Part shown: positions 25,987 to 35,039 of the stretch, one piece after another
How the letters are laid out: each line of letters opens with the position of its first letter
Position numbering within the stretch: the first letter of the stretch is position 1
Source: Desulfovibrio sp. OH1186_COT-070
GTDB lineage: Bacteria; Desulfobacterota; Desulfovibrionia; Desulfovibrionales; Desulfovibrionaceae
DNA: 35,456 bases
Direction: 5' to 3'
Assembly: GCF_003860215.1 (NCBI RefSeq)
Contig: NZ_RQYH01000023.1
Location: forward strand, 1-35,456
Program-made: the position numbers and the translations under genes
The notes under the pieces: model-generated
Seen by the model: the letters and a program-made list of their open reading frames with translations, nothing else
Told to the model about the DNA's origin: nothing
Databases searched by the model: none

Positions 25987-26019
25987 GACAAAAAAGGGAG
26001 CCAAGCTCCCTTTTTTGTC
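25987..26019. terminator. Bidirectional terminator between dctM and the chemoreceptor gene
   Basis: GACAAAAAAGGGAGC (25987-26001) pairs perfectly with 26005-26019 around a CAA loop, a 15-base-pair stem. Six A on one side and six T on the other give a T run on both strands, so it serves both convergent genes. Confidence 0.92.
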
Positions 26020-26039
26020 GATCATTTTCCTGGCAGGGA

Positions 26040-27839
26040 TTATTTCTTGATATCCGCGATCAGGGCGGTCAGGCTGCCTGCCTGTTCCTCCAGATCGGCC
26101 ACGGCCCGTGTGGCATTGCGCATGGCCTGTGCTGTCTGGTCCGCCATGTCGTTTGTCCGGGTCAGGGAGCGGTTGATCTCCTCACTGGATGCGGACTGCT
26201 TTTCGCTGGCTGCCGCAATAACCTGAACCTGCGTGGAGGTCGCGTCAGCGGTAGAGACGATTTCCTCCAATGCCCGGCCCGACTGCTGTGCATAGTCCGT
26301 GGCCCTGGTGATTTGCTCAAAGGCAATATCCATGGATTCCACGCTCTTGGCAGTGCTTTGCTGGATGGCTTGAATGGCTTCGCTCACATCATGGGTGGAA
26401 GTCATGGTTTTTTCGGCCAGCTTGCGCACTTCATCGGCCACCACCGCGAAGCCCCGCCCCGCCTCTCCGGCGCGGGCCGCTTCAATGGCGGCGTTGAGAG
26501 CCAGCAAATTGGTCTGGTCGGCAATATCCGAAATGACGTTCATGATGCGGGTGATAGCCTGGGAATGCTCGTTGAGTTGGGCCATATCGTCCTTGAGCAT
26601 GCCCGCCACCTGCTGCACTTCCTGAATGCTGCGCAGGGACTGGAGCACAATGTCCGCGCCGTTCTGTGCGCGTTCCCGCGTTTCCGCCGAAGCCGATGAG
26701 GCCGCGGCGGCGTTGTGGGCCACTTCCTGCACGGTGGAATTCATGTCGTGCATGATTGAGGCGGCTTCAGCCAGATGCTGCGCCGATTGCGTTGCGCTTG
26801 CATCCGCCTGACGAATCTGGGCCGAAATCTGCGATGCGGCGGAAGAAACCACCTCGCCCACAGCTTCCAGTTTTTCCGCTGCGGAAAACAGGGTTTGCGC
26901 CTTGTCGCGGGCTTCCCGGCTGGCCTGTTCCGCGCTGATCCGGGCGGCTTGGGCCTGCTGGCTGGCCATATCGGCGGCACGGCTTTTTTCTTCGGCATGG
27001 CTGATAAGGCTTTTCAGCTTGTCCACCATATCCCGCAGGGCCTGCTCCAACACGCTGACCTCATCCCGGCCCGAAGGCGTGATGACGCGGTCAAGATTGC
27101 CGGAGGAAACATCGTGGGCGTGCGCGGTAACGGCAGCCAGCGGGCGGGTGATCGAGCGGACCAGAAACCAGGAAAAGGGGAGAAAAAGCAGCAGCAAGAC
27201 TGCCAGAAAACCGGAACCATAGGCCGTGAGAGTGCTCGTGAACAGGGCGTTCATGGCCGCGTACAGGCGCGATTCTTCCTTGTCCACATTGTCAATGTAC
27301 ACGCCTGTGCCGATCCAGAAGGGCGTTCCCGCAATATTTTCCGCATAGCCCAGTTTGAAAACATCCCCTGCGCCGGGCTTGGGAAAAACAAAGTCCACAA
27401 AGCCGCCGCCGCTGGCGGAAACCTTGCTCAATTCCGCCACATAGCGCACTCCGCGAGAGTCCGCGGTATTGGCCAGGTCTTTGCCGAGAAGTTTTTTCTG
27501 CGTGGGGTGGGCCACGCAGACAGTGCCTTTGTACACATAAAAATATCCGGAAGAGTCGTCTTCAAAGCGCGATTTTTCCACAAAGTCCGCAATAATGCGC
27601 AACTGCTCGTCTTCCGGCTGCCCATGAGTCATGGCTGCGAGCCCCAGCGCGGAAGAACGGGTGACATCCTTGATGCGGGCGCGCTGGGCATCCAGAAGCT
27701 GCTGTTTTGCCAGAGCCGTGCCTTCATGAATGATATTGCCCGTCATCAGGCAGGAAAGTCCGGCCATGGCCGCAATCATGGCAACCGCCAGAGTGACGAA
27801 AAACACAATGCGACCGGCTATGCTGAATTTTCTGAGCAT
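26040..27839 (-). CDS. Methyl-accepting chemotaxis protein with Cache sensor
   Basis: This 599-residue transmembrane receptor has a first membrane helix at about 10-35. A periplasmic single-Cache domain (about 40-190) contains [16 protein letters not shown] and [17 protein letters not shown] second helix and a HAMP segment follow. The cytoplasmic signalling hairpin has the tip [20 protein letters not shown] near residues 430-450 and [18 protein letters not shown], which contact CheA and CheW. No C-terminal methyltransferase tether is present. ATG 27839 has GGGGGA upstream. A sigma-28-type promoter lies about 70 bases upstream, so it is probably made with the flagellar regulon. The ligand is unknown. 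The neighbouring TRAP module suggests but does not show a shared solute. Confidence 0.93.
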   Translation of the reverse strand: MLRKFSIAGRIVFFVTLAVAMIAAMAGLSCLMTGNIIHEGTALAKQQLLDAQRARIKDVTRSSALGLAAMTHGQPEDEQLRIIADFVEKSRFEDDSSGYFYVYKGTVCVAHPTQKKLLGKDLANTADSRGVRYVAELSKVSASGGGFVDFVFPKPGAGDVFKLGYAENIAGTPFWIGTGVYIDNVDKEESRLYAAMNALFTSTLTAYGSGFLAVLLLLFLPFSWFLVRSITRPLAAVTAHAHDVSSGNLDRVITPSGRDEVSVLEQALRDMVDKLKSLISHAEEKSRAADMASQQAQAARISAEQASREARDKAQTLFSAAEKLEAVGEVVSSAASQISAQIRQADASATQSAQHLAEAASIMHDMNSTVQEVAHNAAAASSASAETRERAQNGADIVLQSLRSIQEVQQVAGMLKDDMAQLNEHSQAITRIMNVISDIADQTNLLALNAAIEAARAGEAGRGFAVVADEVRKLAEKTMTSTHDVSEAIQAIQQSTAKSVESMDIAFEQITRATDYAQQSGRALEEIVSTADATSTQVQVIAAASEKQSASSEEINRSLTRTNDMADQTAQAMRNATRAVADLEEQAGSLTALIADIKK

Positions 27840-27907
27840 CTTTCCCCCCGGAGTTGCGAATGGCGGCCATGCGGCAAAAAAATACCGTCGGGCACAGGCA
27901 CAGAACC

Positions 27908-27934
27908 ATATCGGCGGGCAAAGCGAAAAGTTTA
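27908..27934 (-). promoter_or_regulatory. Sigma-28 (FliA) promoter of the chemoreceptor gene
   Basis: On the minus strand, TAAA (27931-27934) is followed by exactly 15 bases and then GCCGATAT (27908-27915). The consensus is TAAA-N15-GCCGATAA, so 11 of 12 positions match. It overlaps the stop region of the upstream oppD-like gene. Transcription would start near 27900, about 60 bases before the ATG. Confidence 0.8.
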
Positions 27935-28957
27935 TGCCCCGCCTGTGGGGGCAACCTCCCGCCAGCAGGCCACACTGTGCGGCCCGGCGGTACTGGCCGG
28001 GGGCATGGCCTGTGTACACTGGTCAAGGGCTTTTGAGCAGCGCGGATGAAAGGGGCAGCCGCCGGGCATTTTGCCGAGAGGCGGCACACTGCCCGCAATG
28101 GCAGGCAGGCGGGAGAGACTGCGGGCGGCAAAGCCGGGAGCTGCCTGCAAAAGTCCTCTGGTGTAGGGGTGCCGGGGCCGGGCAAACAACTCCCTGGCCG
28201 GGCCGTATTCCACCAGCCGCCCCGCGTACATGACGCCCACGGTATCGGCCGTTTGTGCGGCCACATGCAGGTCGTGGGTGATCAGCAGCACAGCCATGCC
28301 GCGTTTCTGGCGGAGGTTTTCCAGAAGGCGCAGGATCTGCCCCTGAATGGTGGCGTCCAGAGCGGTGGTGGGTTCATCGGCCAGCAAAATGTCCGGACCG
28401 CAGGCCAGAGCCATGGCGATCATCACCCGTTGGCGCATGCCGCCGGAAAGCTGGTGCGGGTAGTCGCCGTACCGCTGCGCGGGGGACGGGATGCCCACAT
28501 CCGCAAGTAGCGAGGCAACTTCCCGCCTGGCCTGGCTGCGTGAGAGCTTCAGGTGCAGGCGCAACGGCTCGGCTACCTGCTCGCCGATGGTAAGCACCGG
28601 ATTGAGCGAGGTCATGGGTTCCTGAAAAATCATGCCTATTTGCCGTCCCCGGACGGTGCGCATGGCTTTTTCCGGCAGATCCGGCAGGTTGACGCCACGC
28701 AGCAGGACGCGCCCGTTCAAAACCGCATTGTCCGGAAGCAGGCGCAGCACCGCTCTGGCGGTCAGGCTTTTGCCGCAGCCCGATTCGCCCACAAGGCAGG
28801 TGATGCCGCCGTCGGGCAGGCTGAGGTTCACATTGCGGACAGCGTGCAGGGAACCAGCGTCTGTTCTGAAAGTAACGGAGAGGTCTTCCAGGCGGAGCAG
28901 GGGAGCCGGGTGGCCCGCGGTATCGTCATGAGGCAGGGAAGGGCTTGGGCCGCTCAT
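27932..28957 (-). CDS. Oligopeptide/dipeptide ABC transporter ATPase (OppD/DppD type)
   Basis: This 341-residue ATPase has Walker A GESGCGKS (about 55-62), the Q-loop [11 protein letters not shown], the signature LSGGMRQR, Walker [13 protein letters not shown] and the switch ITHD. After the core is the oligopeptide-transporter C-terminal domain with CPFHPRC near residue 300, whose Cys residues bind an iron-sulfur cluster in some relatives. Normally it pairs with an OppF-type ATPase and two permeases. None is adjacent here. The ATG lies two bases after the mlaA stop, so it looks co-transcribed with the mla genes. Partners may lie elsewhere in the genome. Confidence 0.9.
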   Translation of the reverse strand: MSGPSPSLPHDDTAGHPAPLLRLEDLSVTFRTDAGSLHAVRNVNLSLPDGGITCLVGESGCGKSLTARAVLRLLPDNAVLNGRVLLRGVNLPDLPEKAMRTVRGRQIGMIFQEPMTSLNPVLTIGEQVAEPLRLHLKLSRSQARREVASLLADVGIPSPAQRYGDYPHQLSGGMRQRVMIAMALACGPDILLADEPTTALDATIQGQILRLLENLRQKRGMAVLLITHDLHVAAQTADTVGVMYAGRLVEYGPARELFARPRHPYTRGLLQAAPGFAARSLSRLPAIAGSVPPLGKMPGGCPFHPRCSKALDQCTQAMPPASTAGPHSVACWREVAPTGGA

Positions 28958-28959
28958 GG

Positions 28960-29784
28960 TCAGCGCAAAACCTGGGTTCTGCGAAAATTCACATAGGCTT
29001 CGCGCATGGCAATGTAGGGGTCGACCGCTACTGTCTTCAGGTCGCCATAGAGCGGCAGCACGTCATCCAGAGAGTTGAAACGCAAGCCCCCTTCCACGCC
29101 GCTGGCCAGTTCCCACGGATTGACGTAGAACAGCGGATCCGCAAAAAGGTCGCCCACGCGGCCAACGGTATCGCGCAACGAACTGGGGCCAATGAGGGGC
29201 CAGACGATGTAGATGCCGTGCCCGATGCCCCAGCGCCCCAGTGTTTGCCCGAAGTCTTCGCCTGTGGGGTCCACGGGCACGATGGTCTTGTGCCGCGCGG
29301 CCACATTGGCAAAGCCCGCGCTGGTGGTGGTGTTGATGACAAAGCGGCCGAATTCCACCCCGGCCTCAAAAAAGCGGAATTGCAGGATATTGTTGATAAA
29401 ACGGACAGGGAAGAGCAGGTTGTGGAAAAAGTTCTTCAGCCCGCCGCGCAACTGGTGGGGGGTGACGAAAACCCAGGCATCGTAGGCTGGTTTGGCAATA
29501 TACAGAAAAAAGATGTCGTTGAAGTGAAACCAGAAGCGGTTCCACGGCTCCAGAGGGTCCGCAATGGCGCTGATGGGTTCACTGTCGTAGTCGTCCAGGC
29601 TGCTGCCAGCGGGGGCCACCGTGACGGCACCGGGTGCCAGCAGTGGGGCGTTGCCGTAAACAACCGAAGGAGCAGGCTCCTGCCTGGCGGCATGGGCGGG
29701 GCTGTGCGCAAGGGCACACAGCAGAGCGAAAAAAAGGACGAATGGCAAAAGACGCGCCGGGATGAGCTTATTTGTCATGAGCAT
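28960..29784 (-). CDS. mlaA: MlaA family outer-membrane lipid asymmetry protein
   Basis: MlaA (VacJ) removes phospholipids from the outer leaflet of the outer membrane and hands them to MlaC. The 274-residue product has the family core DPLEPWNRFWFHFND (about 76-90), RFVINTTTSAGF and GIGHGIYIVWPLIGPSSLRD. The N-terminus is a signal peptide that appears to end at an AHA|A site for signal peptidase I. Most MlaA proteins are lipoproteins, but a clear lipobox Cys is not seen here, since the only early Cys lies in LLCALAHS. ATG 29784 has AGGAAG upstream and overlaps mlaC by 17 bases. An in-frame ATG at 29778 is possible. Confidence 0.9.
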   Translation of the reverse strand: MLMTNKLIPARLLPFVLFFALLCALAHSPAHAARQEPAPSVVYGNAPLLAPGAVTVAPAGSSLDDYDSEPISAIADPLEPWNRFWFHFNDIFFLYIAKPAYDAWVFVTPHQLRGGLKNFFHNLLFPVRFINNILQFRFFEAGVEFGRFVINTTTSAGFANVAARHKTIVPVDPTGEDFGQTLGRWGIGHGIYIVWPLIGPSSLRDTVGRVGDLFADPLFYVNPWELASGVEGGLRFNSLDDVLPLYGDLKTVAVDPYIAMREAYVNFRRTQVLR

Positions 29785-30400
29785 TCTGCGCTTCCTGTGC
29801 CTTGGCCCGCACTCTGGCGATCAACTGGTCAGGACTGGCGCTGTTGAGGATGTCCTGAAATTGCGTGCGGTAGTTTTTGACCAGGCTGATGTTTTCGATC
29901 AGCACGTCATACACGAACCATGTGTTGTTTTTGGGCAACATGCGGTAGGCCACGGGGATTTTTTTCCCGTCTTTCATGGTGACCACGGTCTGCACTTCGG
30001 TGCGGTCGCCCTGGGGGGAACGCACCTCCCCGGAATAGAATATCTGTTCGCCGTTGTATCCGTCGATTTTGCTCAGATAGGTGTTGATGAGCAGATCCGC
30101 AAAGGCATCGCTGAAGCGTTGCTGCTGATCCGCGCTGAATGTGCCCCAGCGCGGCCCCACCGTGCGTGAGGAAAATTCCTTGAAGTCAAAAATATGCAAA
30201 ACTTCGTCTTCAATCTGCTGTCGCAGGGGGGGGCGGGTAACAGGGTTGACGTAGTCCGGGTTCTTGATCGCCGCGAGAATGCGCGAAATGGAAGTTTCCA
30301 GAGCCTGTCTGGCCGGGGATGCGGCCGCAGCGGGCAGGGAGAGCAACACCAAGGCCAGGGCCAATGCCAGTCCGGCGAGGGGCAAAAGGGAGCGGCGCAT
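29768..30400 (-). CDS. mlaC: MlaC periplasmic phospholipid carrier
   Basis: This 210-residue periplasmic shuttle carries phospholipids between MlaA and the inner-membrane MlaFED complex. It has a signal peptide with core LALALALVLLSLPAAAA. The mature domain contains IFDFKEFSSRTVGPRWGTFS, then FADLLINTYLSKIDGY and the later VAYRML and WFVYDVLIENISLVKNYRTQF, all typical MlaC strands and helices. The ATG immediately follows the mlaD stop codon and the end overlaps mlaA. Confidence 0.93.
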   Translation of the reverse strand: MRRSLLPLAGLALALALVLLSLPAAAASPARQALETSISRILAAIKNPDYVNPVTRPPLRQQIEDEVLHIFDFKEFSSRTVGPRWGTFSADQQQRFSDAFADLLINTYLSKIDGYNGEQIFYSGEVRSPQGDRTEVQTVVTMKDGKKIPVAYRMLPKNNTWFVYDVLIENISLVKNYRTQFQDILNSASPDQLIARVRAKAQEAQNAHDK

Positions 30401-30853
30401 TTATTTGACACCTCCAAAGGCGTACTTGCCGATCAAAGTTCCCAAGTCTACGGCGGACTCGGTTTCGGTGATCACATCCCCTGCTGCCAGGATTCTGTCC
30501 GATCCGCCGCGCGAGAGATCGATATATTTGTCGCCAATAAGGCCGCTGGTGCGGACAGAAGCCATGCTGTCGTCGGAAAGCTTCGGGTCTTCATGCAGGC
30601 GGATGCGCACCACAGCCTGATTGCGCACGGGGTCGGGATCAAGGCGGATGCTCACCACCCGCCCCACAGGAACCCCCGCCATCTCCACATCAGCGCCCAC
30701 CCGCAGGCCGGAAACAGAGTCGAAATAGGCGGAAAGCTCGAAGCCGCGGTCGCCGAAGACCTCCATCTTTCCGAGCTTCACCGTCATGTAGGCGACACAG
30801 GCAAGGCCCAGAAGAACAAAGAGGCCCACGGCCGTTTCGCGGATGCTGTTCAT
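30401..30853 (-). CDS. mlaD: MlaD MCE-domain lipid transport protein
   Basis: This 150-residue protein is the usual MlaD length. It has one N-terminal membrane helix (about 8-25) and a single MCE domain with AYFDSVSGLRVGADVEMAGV and RVVSIRLDP, ending in TSGLIGDKYIDLS. It forms a hexameric ring in the periplasm above the MlaFE transporter. AAAGGAG precedes the ATG and a promoter lies in the 99-base gap behind it. The mlaE permease gene expected between mlaF and mlaD is missing. Confidence 0.93.
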   Translation of the reverse strand: MNSIRETAVGLFVLLGLACVAYMTVKLGKMEVFGDRGFELSAYFDSVSGLRVGADVEMAGVPVGRVVSIRLDPDPVRNQAVVRIRLHEDPKLSDDSMASVRTSGLIGDKYIDLSRGGSDRILAAGDVITETESAVDLGTLIGKYAFGGVK

Positions 30854-30892
30854 AATGTGCCGGCTCCTTTGCGCATGCGGACAGACCTGTCA

Positions 30893-30921
30893 AGTATATG
30901 TATGCCGCAGAGAAATTTCAA
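30893..30921 (-). promoter_or_regulatory. Sigma-70 promoter of mlaD-mlaC-mlaA
   Basis: On the minus strand, TTGAAA (30916-30921) and TATACT (30893-30898) are separated by exactly 17 bases. Transcription would start near 30886, giving a leader of about 33 bases with AAAGGAG before mlaD. Confidence 0.65.
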
Positions 30922-30952
30922 GCTGTTGGCTCCGGCCTGTGGGCACGCAGGG

Positions 30953-31807
30953 TCAGCGTTGCAGCCATTGTTCCAGCGCCGTCGTGACGGCAGGGGCCTG
31001 GGGCGTCCAGCCGCCGTCCTGCACTTCTCCGGCTTCGCGCTGCAAAAACTGTCGCAGGTAGGGATCGGGGCTGGCTTCCAGTTCCGCAGGTTTTCCGCAA
31101 AACAGGGCGCGACCCTTGCCCAGCACCAGCACATGATCCGCAATGGTGCGCAGGCTGGCAAGATCGTGACTGACCACCACAGTTGTCATGGAGGCATACC
31201 GCCTGCTCATGGAGAGCAGCAGGGCGTCCATGCGCGCGGCGGTGACAGGGTCCAGCCCGGACGTGGGCTCGTCGCACAAAAGAACGCGCGGTTCGGCCAC
31301 AATGGCGCGTGCCAGTCCCGCGCGCTTGCGCATGCCGCCTGAAAGCTGGTTGGGATAGAAGTCGGCGAATTCTTCCAGCCCCACCATGCGCAGAGCCCGC
31401 AGCCCGGCTTCGCGCACAAGGCTTTTGGGCAGGCGCAGATGCTCGCTGAGGGGCAGGGTCACGTTCTGCACCACGCTCAGGGAGCCGAGCAGGGCTCCGT
31501 CCTGAAACAGCACACCCATCCTGCGGCGCAGGCGTCGGAATCCGGTTTTGCCCAGAGAAAAGATATCGGCGCCGCCCAGCAGGAGCGTGCCAGCCAGGGG
31601 GCGCGTCAGGCCGATGATGTGACGCAGCAGGGTGGACTTGCCACAACCGGAACCGCCGAGGATGACGGTAATCCTGCCGCCGGGCAAAACGGCGGTGATG
31701 TCGTCCAGCACTTTGTGCGTGCCGTAGCCCGCGCTCAGGGCGCGAAATTCGATATCCCAGGGCCGGGTGTTTCCGCCGCCGGAATCATGAATATTTTCCG
31801 GCAGCAT
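30953..31807 (-). CDS. mlaF: MlaF lipid ABC transporter ATP-binding protein
   Basis: This 284-residue ATPase of the phospholipid transport complex has Walker A GGSGCGKST, the Q-loop VLFQDGALLGSLSV, the signature LSGGMRKRAGLARA, Walker B VLLCDEPTSGLDP and SHD as the switch. The GALLGS and GGMRKRAG segments match the MlaF subfamily and resemble the ATPase at 13706-14539. ATG 31807 is taken because it follows the yebC stop by one base and precedes the family start. It ends 99 bases before mlaD with no permease gene between, so its MlaE partner must be encoded elsewhere. Confidence 0.92.
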   Translation of the reverse strand: MLPENIHDSGGGNTRPWDIEFRALSAGYGTHKVLDDITAVLPGGRITVILGGSGCGKSTLLRHIIGLTRPLAGTLLLGGADIFSLGKTGFRRLRRRMGVLFQDGALLGSLSVVQNVTLPLSEHLRLPKSLVREAGLRALRMVGLEEFADFYPNQLSGGMRKRAGLARAIVAEPRVLLCDEPTSGLDPVTAARMDALLLSMSRRYASMTTVVVSHDLASLRTIADHVLVLGKGRALFCGKPAELEASPDPYLRQFLQREAGEVQDGGWTPQAPAVTTALEQWLQR

Positions 31808-31808
31808 G

Positions 31809-32546
31809 TCAGCCTGCGGGCATGTCGTCGGGAAAGTCGACATTGGCATAAACATTCTGCACGTCGTCATTGTCGTCCAGAGCGTCCATAAGGCGCAGCA
31901 CCTTTTGCCCCGTGTCGGCATCCACCGCCGTCAGATTTTGGGGCACCTGCGCCAGAACCGCCTCCTGCATGACGATATCCGCCGCTTCCAGCGCATCGCG
32001 CACAGTGGTAAAGTCTGTCATGGCTGTATGGATGACCCATGTATCGCCTTCGTCCAGCACATCTTCCGCACCGGCCTCCAGAGCGGCCTCCATGATCCTG
32101 TCTTCGGCATAGGCGGCCTTATCCACGCTGATCACGCCCTTGCGCTCAAACATCCAGCCCACACTGCCGTTTTCGCCCATGCTCCCGCCGTGCTTGGAAA
32201 AGAGATGACGCACCTCTGCCACGGTGCGGTTCTTGTTGTCCGTGGCCACTTCCACCATGATGGCAATACCGCCGGGGCCGTAGCCTTCATAAAAGCTTTC
32301 GGTCAGATCTCCTCCAGCGTCTTCTCCTGTGCCCTTGCGGATGGCCGCGTCAATTTTGTCCTTGGGCAGGTTGACCGTCTTGGCTGCGGCAATAGCCGCC
32401 CGCAGGCGCGGATTGCCAGCGGGGTCGCCGCCCGCCTTGGCCGCGATGATGATTTCCTTGGCGGCCTTGGTGAACGCCTTGCCGCGCTTGGCGTCCTGCC
32501 GGCCTTTGCGGTGCTGGATATTTGCCCATTTGCTGTGACCCGCCAT
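31809..32546 (-). CDS. yebC: YebC/TACO1 family protein
   Basis: This 245-residue protein opens with [20 protein letters not shown], the unmistakable family signature, followed by the [16 protein letters not shown] segment and [13 protein letters not shown]. Family members have been described as transcriptional regulators. More recent work links them to translation, helping ribosomes through proline stretches. GGGAGG lies upstream of ATG 32546. It precedes mlaF by one base, and the rlmE gene lies 78 bases upstream on the same strand, so the three may form one transcript. Confidence 0.96.
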   Translation of the reverse strand: MAGHSKWANIQHRKGRQDAKRGKAFTKAAKEIIIAAKAGGDPAGNPRLRAAIAAAKTVNLPKDKIDAAIRKGTGEDAGGDLTESFYEGYGPGGIAIMVEVATDNKNRTVAEVRHLFSKHGGSMGENGSVGWMFERKGVISVDKAAYAEDRIMEAALEAGAEDVLDEGDTWVIHTAMTDFTTVRDALEAADIVMQEAVLAQVPQNLTAVDADTGQKVLRLMDALDDNDDVQNVYANVDFPDDMPAG

Positions 32547-32624
32547 AGACAGAACCTCCCGAAAATTGATGCTGCTGAAAAGAATTATGATTGCGTCCGC
32601 CGCGCCAAACGGGGCTGCCGTCGA

Positions 32625-33227
32625 TCAGTCTGGAGTGCTTTTCTGGAAATCGATCCCCACAAGGAAGGTCTCCTTGCTTTCGGAGCGCGAGCTTTTGGGT
32701 TTGAAGGACGTGACCGAGGCGAACCTTTTGCGCATGGCAGTCAGCAGGCTTTGCACGTCCGGCCCCATAAATATTTTGACCACAAAGTTGCCCCCTTTTT
32801 TGAGGCGCAGGCAGGCCAGGGCCAGAGCTTCTTCGGCCAGTTCCAGCGAGCGGGCCTGATCCGTACAGCGTATGCCCGTGGTGCGGGGGGCCATGTCGCT
32901 CAGTACAGCGTCAAAGGGGCCGAGCGCGTCCAGCCGGGCTTCAAAGTCCGCAGAGCGGTTGAAGACATCTTCCTGTATGAAAACGACCTGTGGTGGAAAA
33001 ACTGTGTCCACCGCCTGAAGATCGCAGGCCAGCACAAGCCCGTGTGGTCCGATTTTTTCTGCGGCGTCCAGAGACCAGGAGCCGGGGGCAGCTCCAAGAT
33101 CGAGCACTTTTTGCCCCTTGCGCAACAGGCGGAATTTGGCGTCAAGCTCCTTGAGCTTGTAGACCGAGCGCGCGGGATAGTTCTCCCGTTTAGCCTTGAG
33201 AAAATAGTGGTCGCGGTACTGCTTCAT
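32625..33227 (-). CDS. rlmE: 23S rRNA 2'-O-ribose methyltransferase (RlmE/FtsJ)
   Basis: RlmE methylates U2552 in the ribosomal A loop using S-adenosylmethionine. The 200-residue product has an opening RDHYFLKAKRENYPARSVYKL containing the first catalytic Lys. The cofactor loop is VLDLGAAPGSWS, the catalytic Asp is in LSDMAP, Lys is in VVKIF and Glu in SKETFLVG, completing the K-D-K-E tetrad. ATG 33227 is chosen by family alignment. In-frame starts at 33299 and 33350 would add a non-family N-terminus and none has a clear ribosome site. Confidence 0.92.
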   Translation of the reverse strand: MKQYRDHYFLKAKRENYPARSVYKLKELDAKFRLLRKGQKVLDLGAAPGSWSLDAAEKIGPHGLVLACDLQAVDTVFPPQVVFIQEDVFNRSADFEARLDALGPFDAVLSDMAPRTTGIRCTDQARSLELAEEALALACLRLKKGGNFVVKIFMGPDVQSLLTAMRKRFASVTSFKPKSSRSESKETFLVGIDFQKSTPD

Positions 33228-33446
33228 GAAGCGTGCTTGCTGTCCGGGTTTGCGCGCCGCTGCGGGCAATGCCCTGCAGGGCTGAAAAATATAGTCCATT
33301 TTTGTCCGTTCGCCAAGTGGGCACAGGCCGTGTTCTGCACATTTCCGCATTGACCCGTAGTGGAGGGCTGGCTATGTTTTGTGAGCATGACTGCCGCGTA
33401 CGGCGTGCGGGCATGCCCTTCATTTTTTGCCTGTGTGGCTGTCGCC

Positions 33447-35039
33447 ATGAAAGATTCTTCTCCGCTTTTCCGTTCGCCACGGCGCGTCAGCCTGCCCGAT
33501 TTTGCGGGGAACGTCCTGAGCCTGCCTGATACGCCCGAAGCATGGTCATGCCAGGGGCAGGGGGACGGTGTGCTCCTGCTGGGCCTCGGCCCCGGAGATC
33601 CGCGCGCATTGCCCTGCCTGGAAGGGGCGTCTGCCGTGTTCTGGCTGGAGTCCGGGCGTGTACGCGCGGCCTTGGCGGAGCACCGGAAAGACGTGTTCTG
33701 CCCGCCCGCCTCCTGGCAGGAGGTGTCGCCACAGCGCGCAGTGGAGCTGGCTGCCGTTTGCCGGTGCTGTATGTATCGTCCCGGCCTGCGCCTTGATCCT
33801 GGTTTCTGGGGGCCGTTGCTGGGGCGGATGGATGCAGCGCGGATTGCCCCTGTGCCGCAAGGGGGGCGCGTGCGGCCCCGCGCCGTGCTTTTGCCCGGAT
33901 CAGAGCAGCAGCTTCTGCATCAGGAATTGCGTTCAGCCCTGCGCGCTTGCGGCTTTGCCCGTGTACTGGAGGATTTTCCCCGGCCGCCGGAGGGAGCAGG
34001 CGGGCAGGACGATGCTTTTGTGGCGGGCTGGCAAAAGATTTTGGCCGAAAACAGGCCGGAACTGCTGCTCTCTGTCAACCTGCGCGGGCTTGACGCCGAA
34101 GGGCGGATCTTTGGCCTTTGCCGGGCGCTCGGTGTGCCTGTGGCTCTCTGGTTTGTGGACAATCCCTGGCATGTGCTGTCGGGCGTGCGTTTGCCCTGGT
34201 GGCGCGAAGCCTGCCTTTTTGTGACGGACGCCGCCTTTCTGCCCGGACTGCGGGAACAGGGCGCAACCAGGGTTTTTCACCTGCCGCTGGCCGTGGCGCC
34301 CCACATGTGGGGCGGCGGAAGTGCGGATTCTTCGAGACTTTTCGCGTTCACAAAGACTCCCCTGTTTGTCGGGCGTTCGGCCTTTCCCGGCCGGGAGCGT
34401 TTTTTCGCGGCAGCCCGCGTGCCGCAGGATATTGCGGATCAGGCCCGCCATGTTCTGCATGCCAGCCGGGGGCCGTCCGGGGGGCCCCATTTTTTCTGGT
34501 GGCGTGACAGGCTGAATCTTTCCCTGTGGCCCGGCGCGCGCATCCGGCAGGCCGGGCTGGGGGCGGAGGACTGCTCGCGCGACAATCGCCTGCGCTGGCT
34601 TCTGGCGTCCGGCGTGGGGCAGGAGGGGGGGGTACGCCTGCTGGGCGACATGGGCTGGCGGAGCATGCTGCCCGGTGTGGAAATACTGCCTCCGGTGGAC
34701 TATTACGGCTCTCTGCCACAGGTGTACGCTCGCGCGGCGGCTGTGCTCAATGTCACCAGTCTGCTTTTGCCCCACAGCCTGAGCCAGCGCCATTTTGACG
34801 TGTGGGCCTGCGGCGGTCTGCTGCTCAGCGATGCAACGCCGGGGTTGGAGATATTCCCGCACGATTTGACGGAGCCAATATGCCTGAACGGGCCGGAAGA
34901 CTTTTTGCCGCGCTTGGCCTGGCTTGAATCGCGTCCGGAGCAGGCGCGCCAGTTGCGCATGGCGTGGCGGGAGCATTTGCGCTCCGCCCATGAATACACG
35001 CACCGGGTGCAGACTCTCTGCGCGGCCTTGGGGCTGTGA
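33447..35039 (+). CDS. CgeB-like glycosyltransferase (DUF3880 / GT1-type)
   Basis: This 530-residue protein resembles the CgeB-like proteins. These have an N-terminal DUF3880-type domain and a C-terminal family-1-like glycosyltransferase domain. The N-terminal part has VLLLGLGPGDPRAL and the stretch ENRPELLLSVNLRGLDAEG. VALWFVDNPWHVLSGV is the most typical segment. The C-terminal part has SQRHFDVWACGGLLLSDATPG, the donor-binding region of such enzymes. Function is likely sugar transfer onto a surface structure or flagellin, with the acceptor unknown. The start is uncertain. ATG 33447 fits the conserved part, but ATG 33387 and GTG 33360 are in frame and no ribosome site is strong. Confidence 0.78.
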   Translation: MKDSSPLFRSPRRVSLPDFAGNVLSLPDTPEAWSCQGQGDGVLLLGLGPGDPRALPCLEGASAVFWLESGRVRAALAEHRKDVFCPPASWQEVSPQRAVELAAVCRCCMYRPGLRLDPGFWGPLLGRMDAARIAPVPQGGRVRPRAVLLPGSEQQLLHQELRSALRACGFARVLEDFPRPPEGAGGQDDAFVAGWQKILAENRPELLLSVNLRGLDAEGRIFGLCRALGVPVALWFVDNPWHVLSGVRLPWWREACLFVTDAAFLPGLREQGATRVFHLPLAVAPHMWGGGSADSSRLFAFTKTPLFVGRSAFPGRERFFAAARVPQDIADQARHVLHASRGPSGGPHFFWWRDRLNLSLWPGARIRQAGLGAEDCSRDNRLRWLLASGVGQEGGVRLLGDMGWRSMLPGVEILPPVDYYGSLPQVYARAAAVLNVTSLLLPHSLSQRHFDVWACGGLLLSDATPGLEIFPHDLTEPICLNGPEDFLPRLAWLESRPEQARQLRMAWREHLRSAHEYTHRVQTLCAALGL

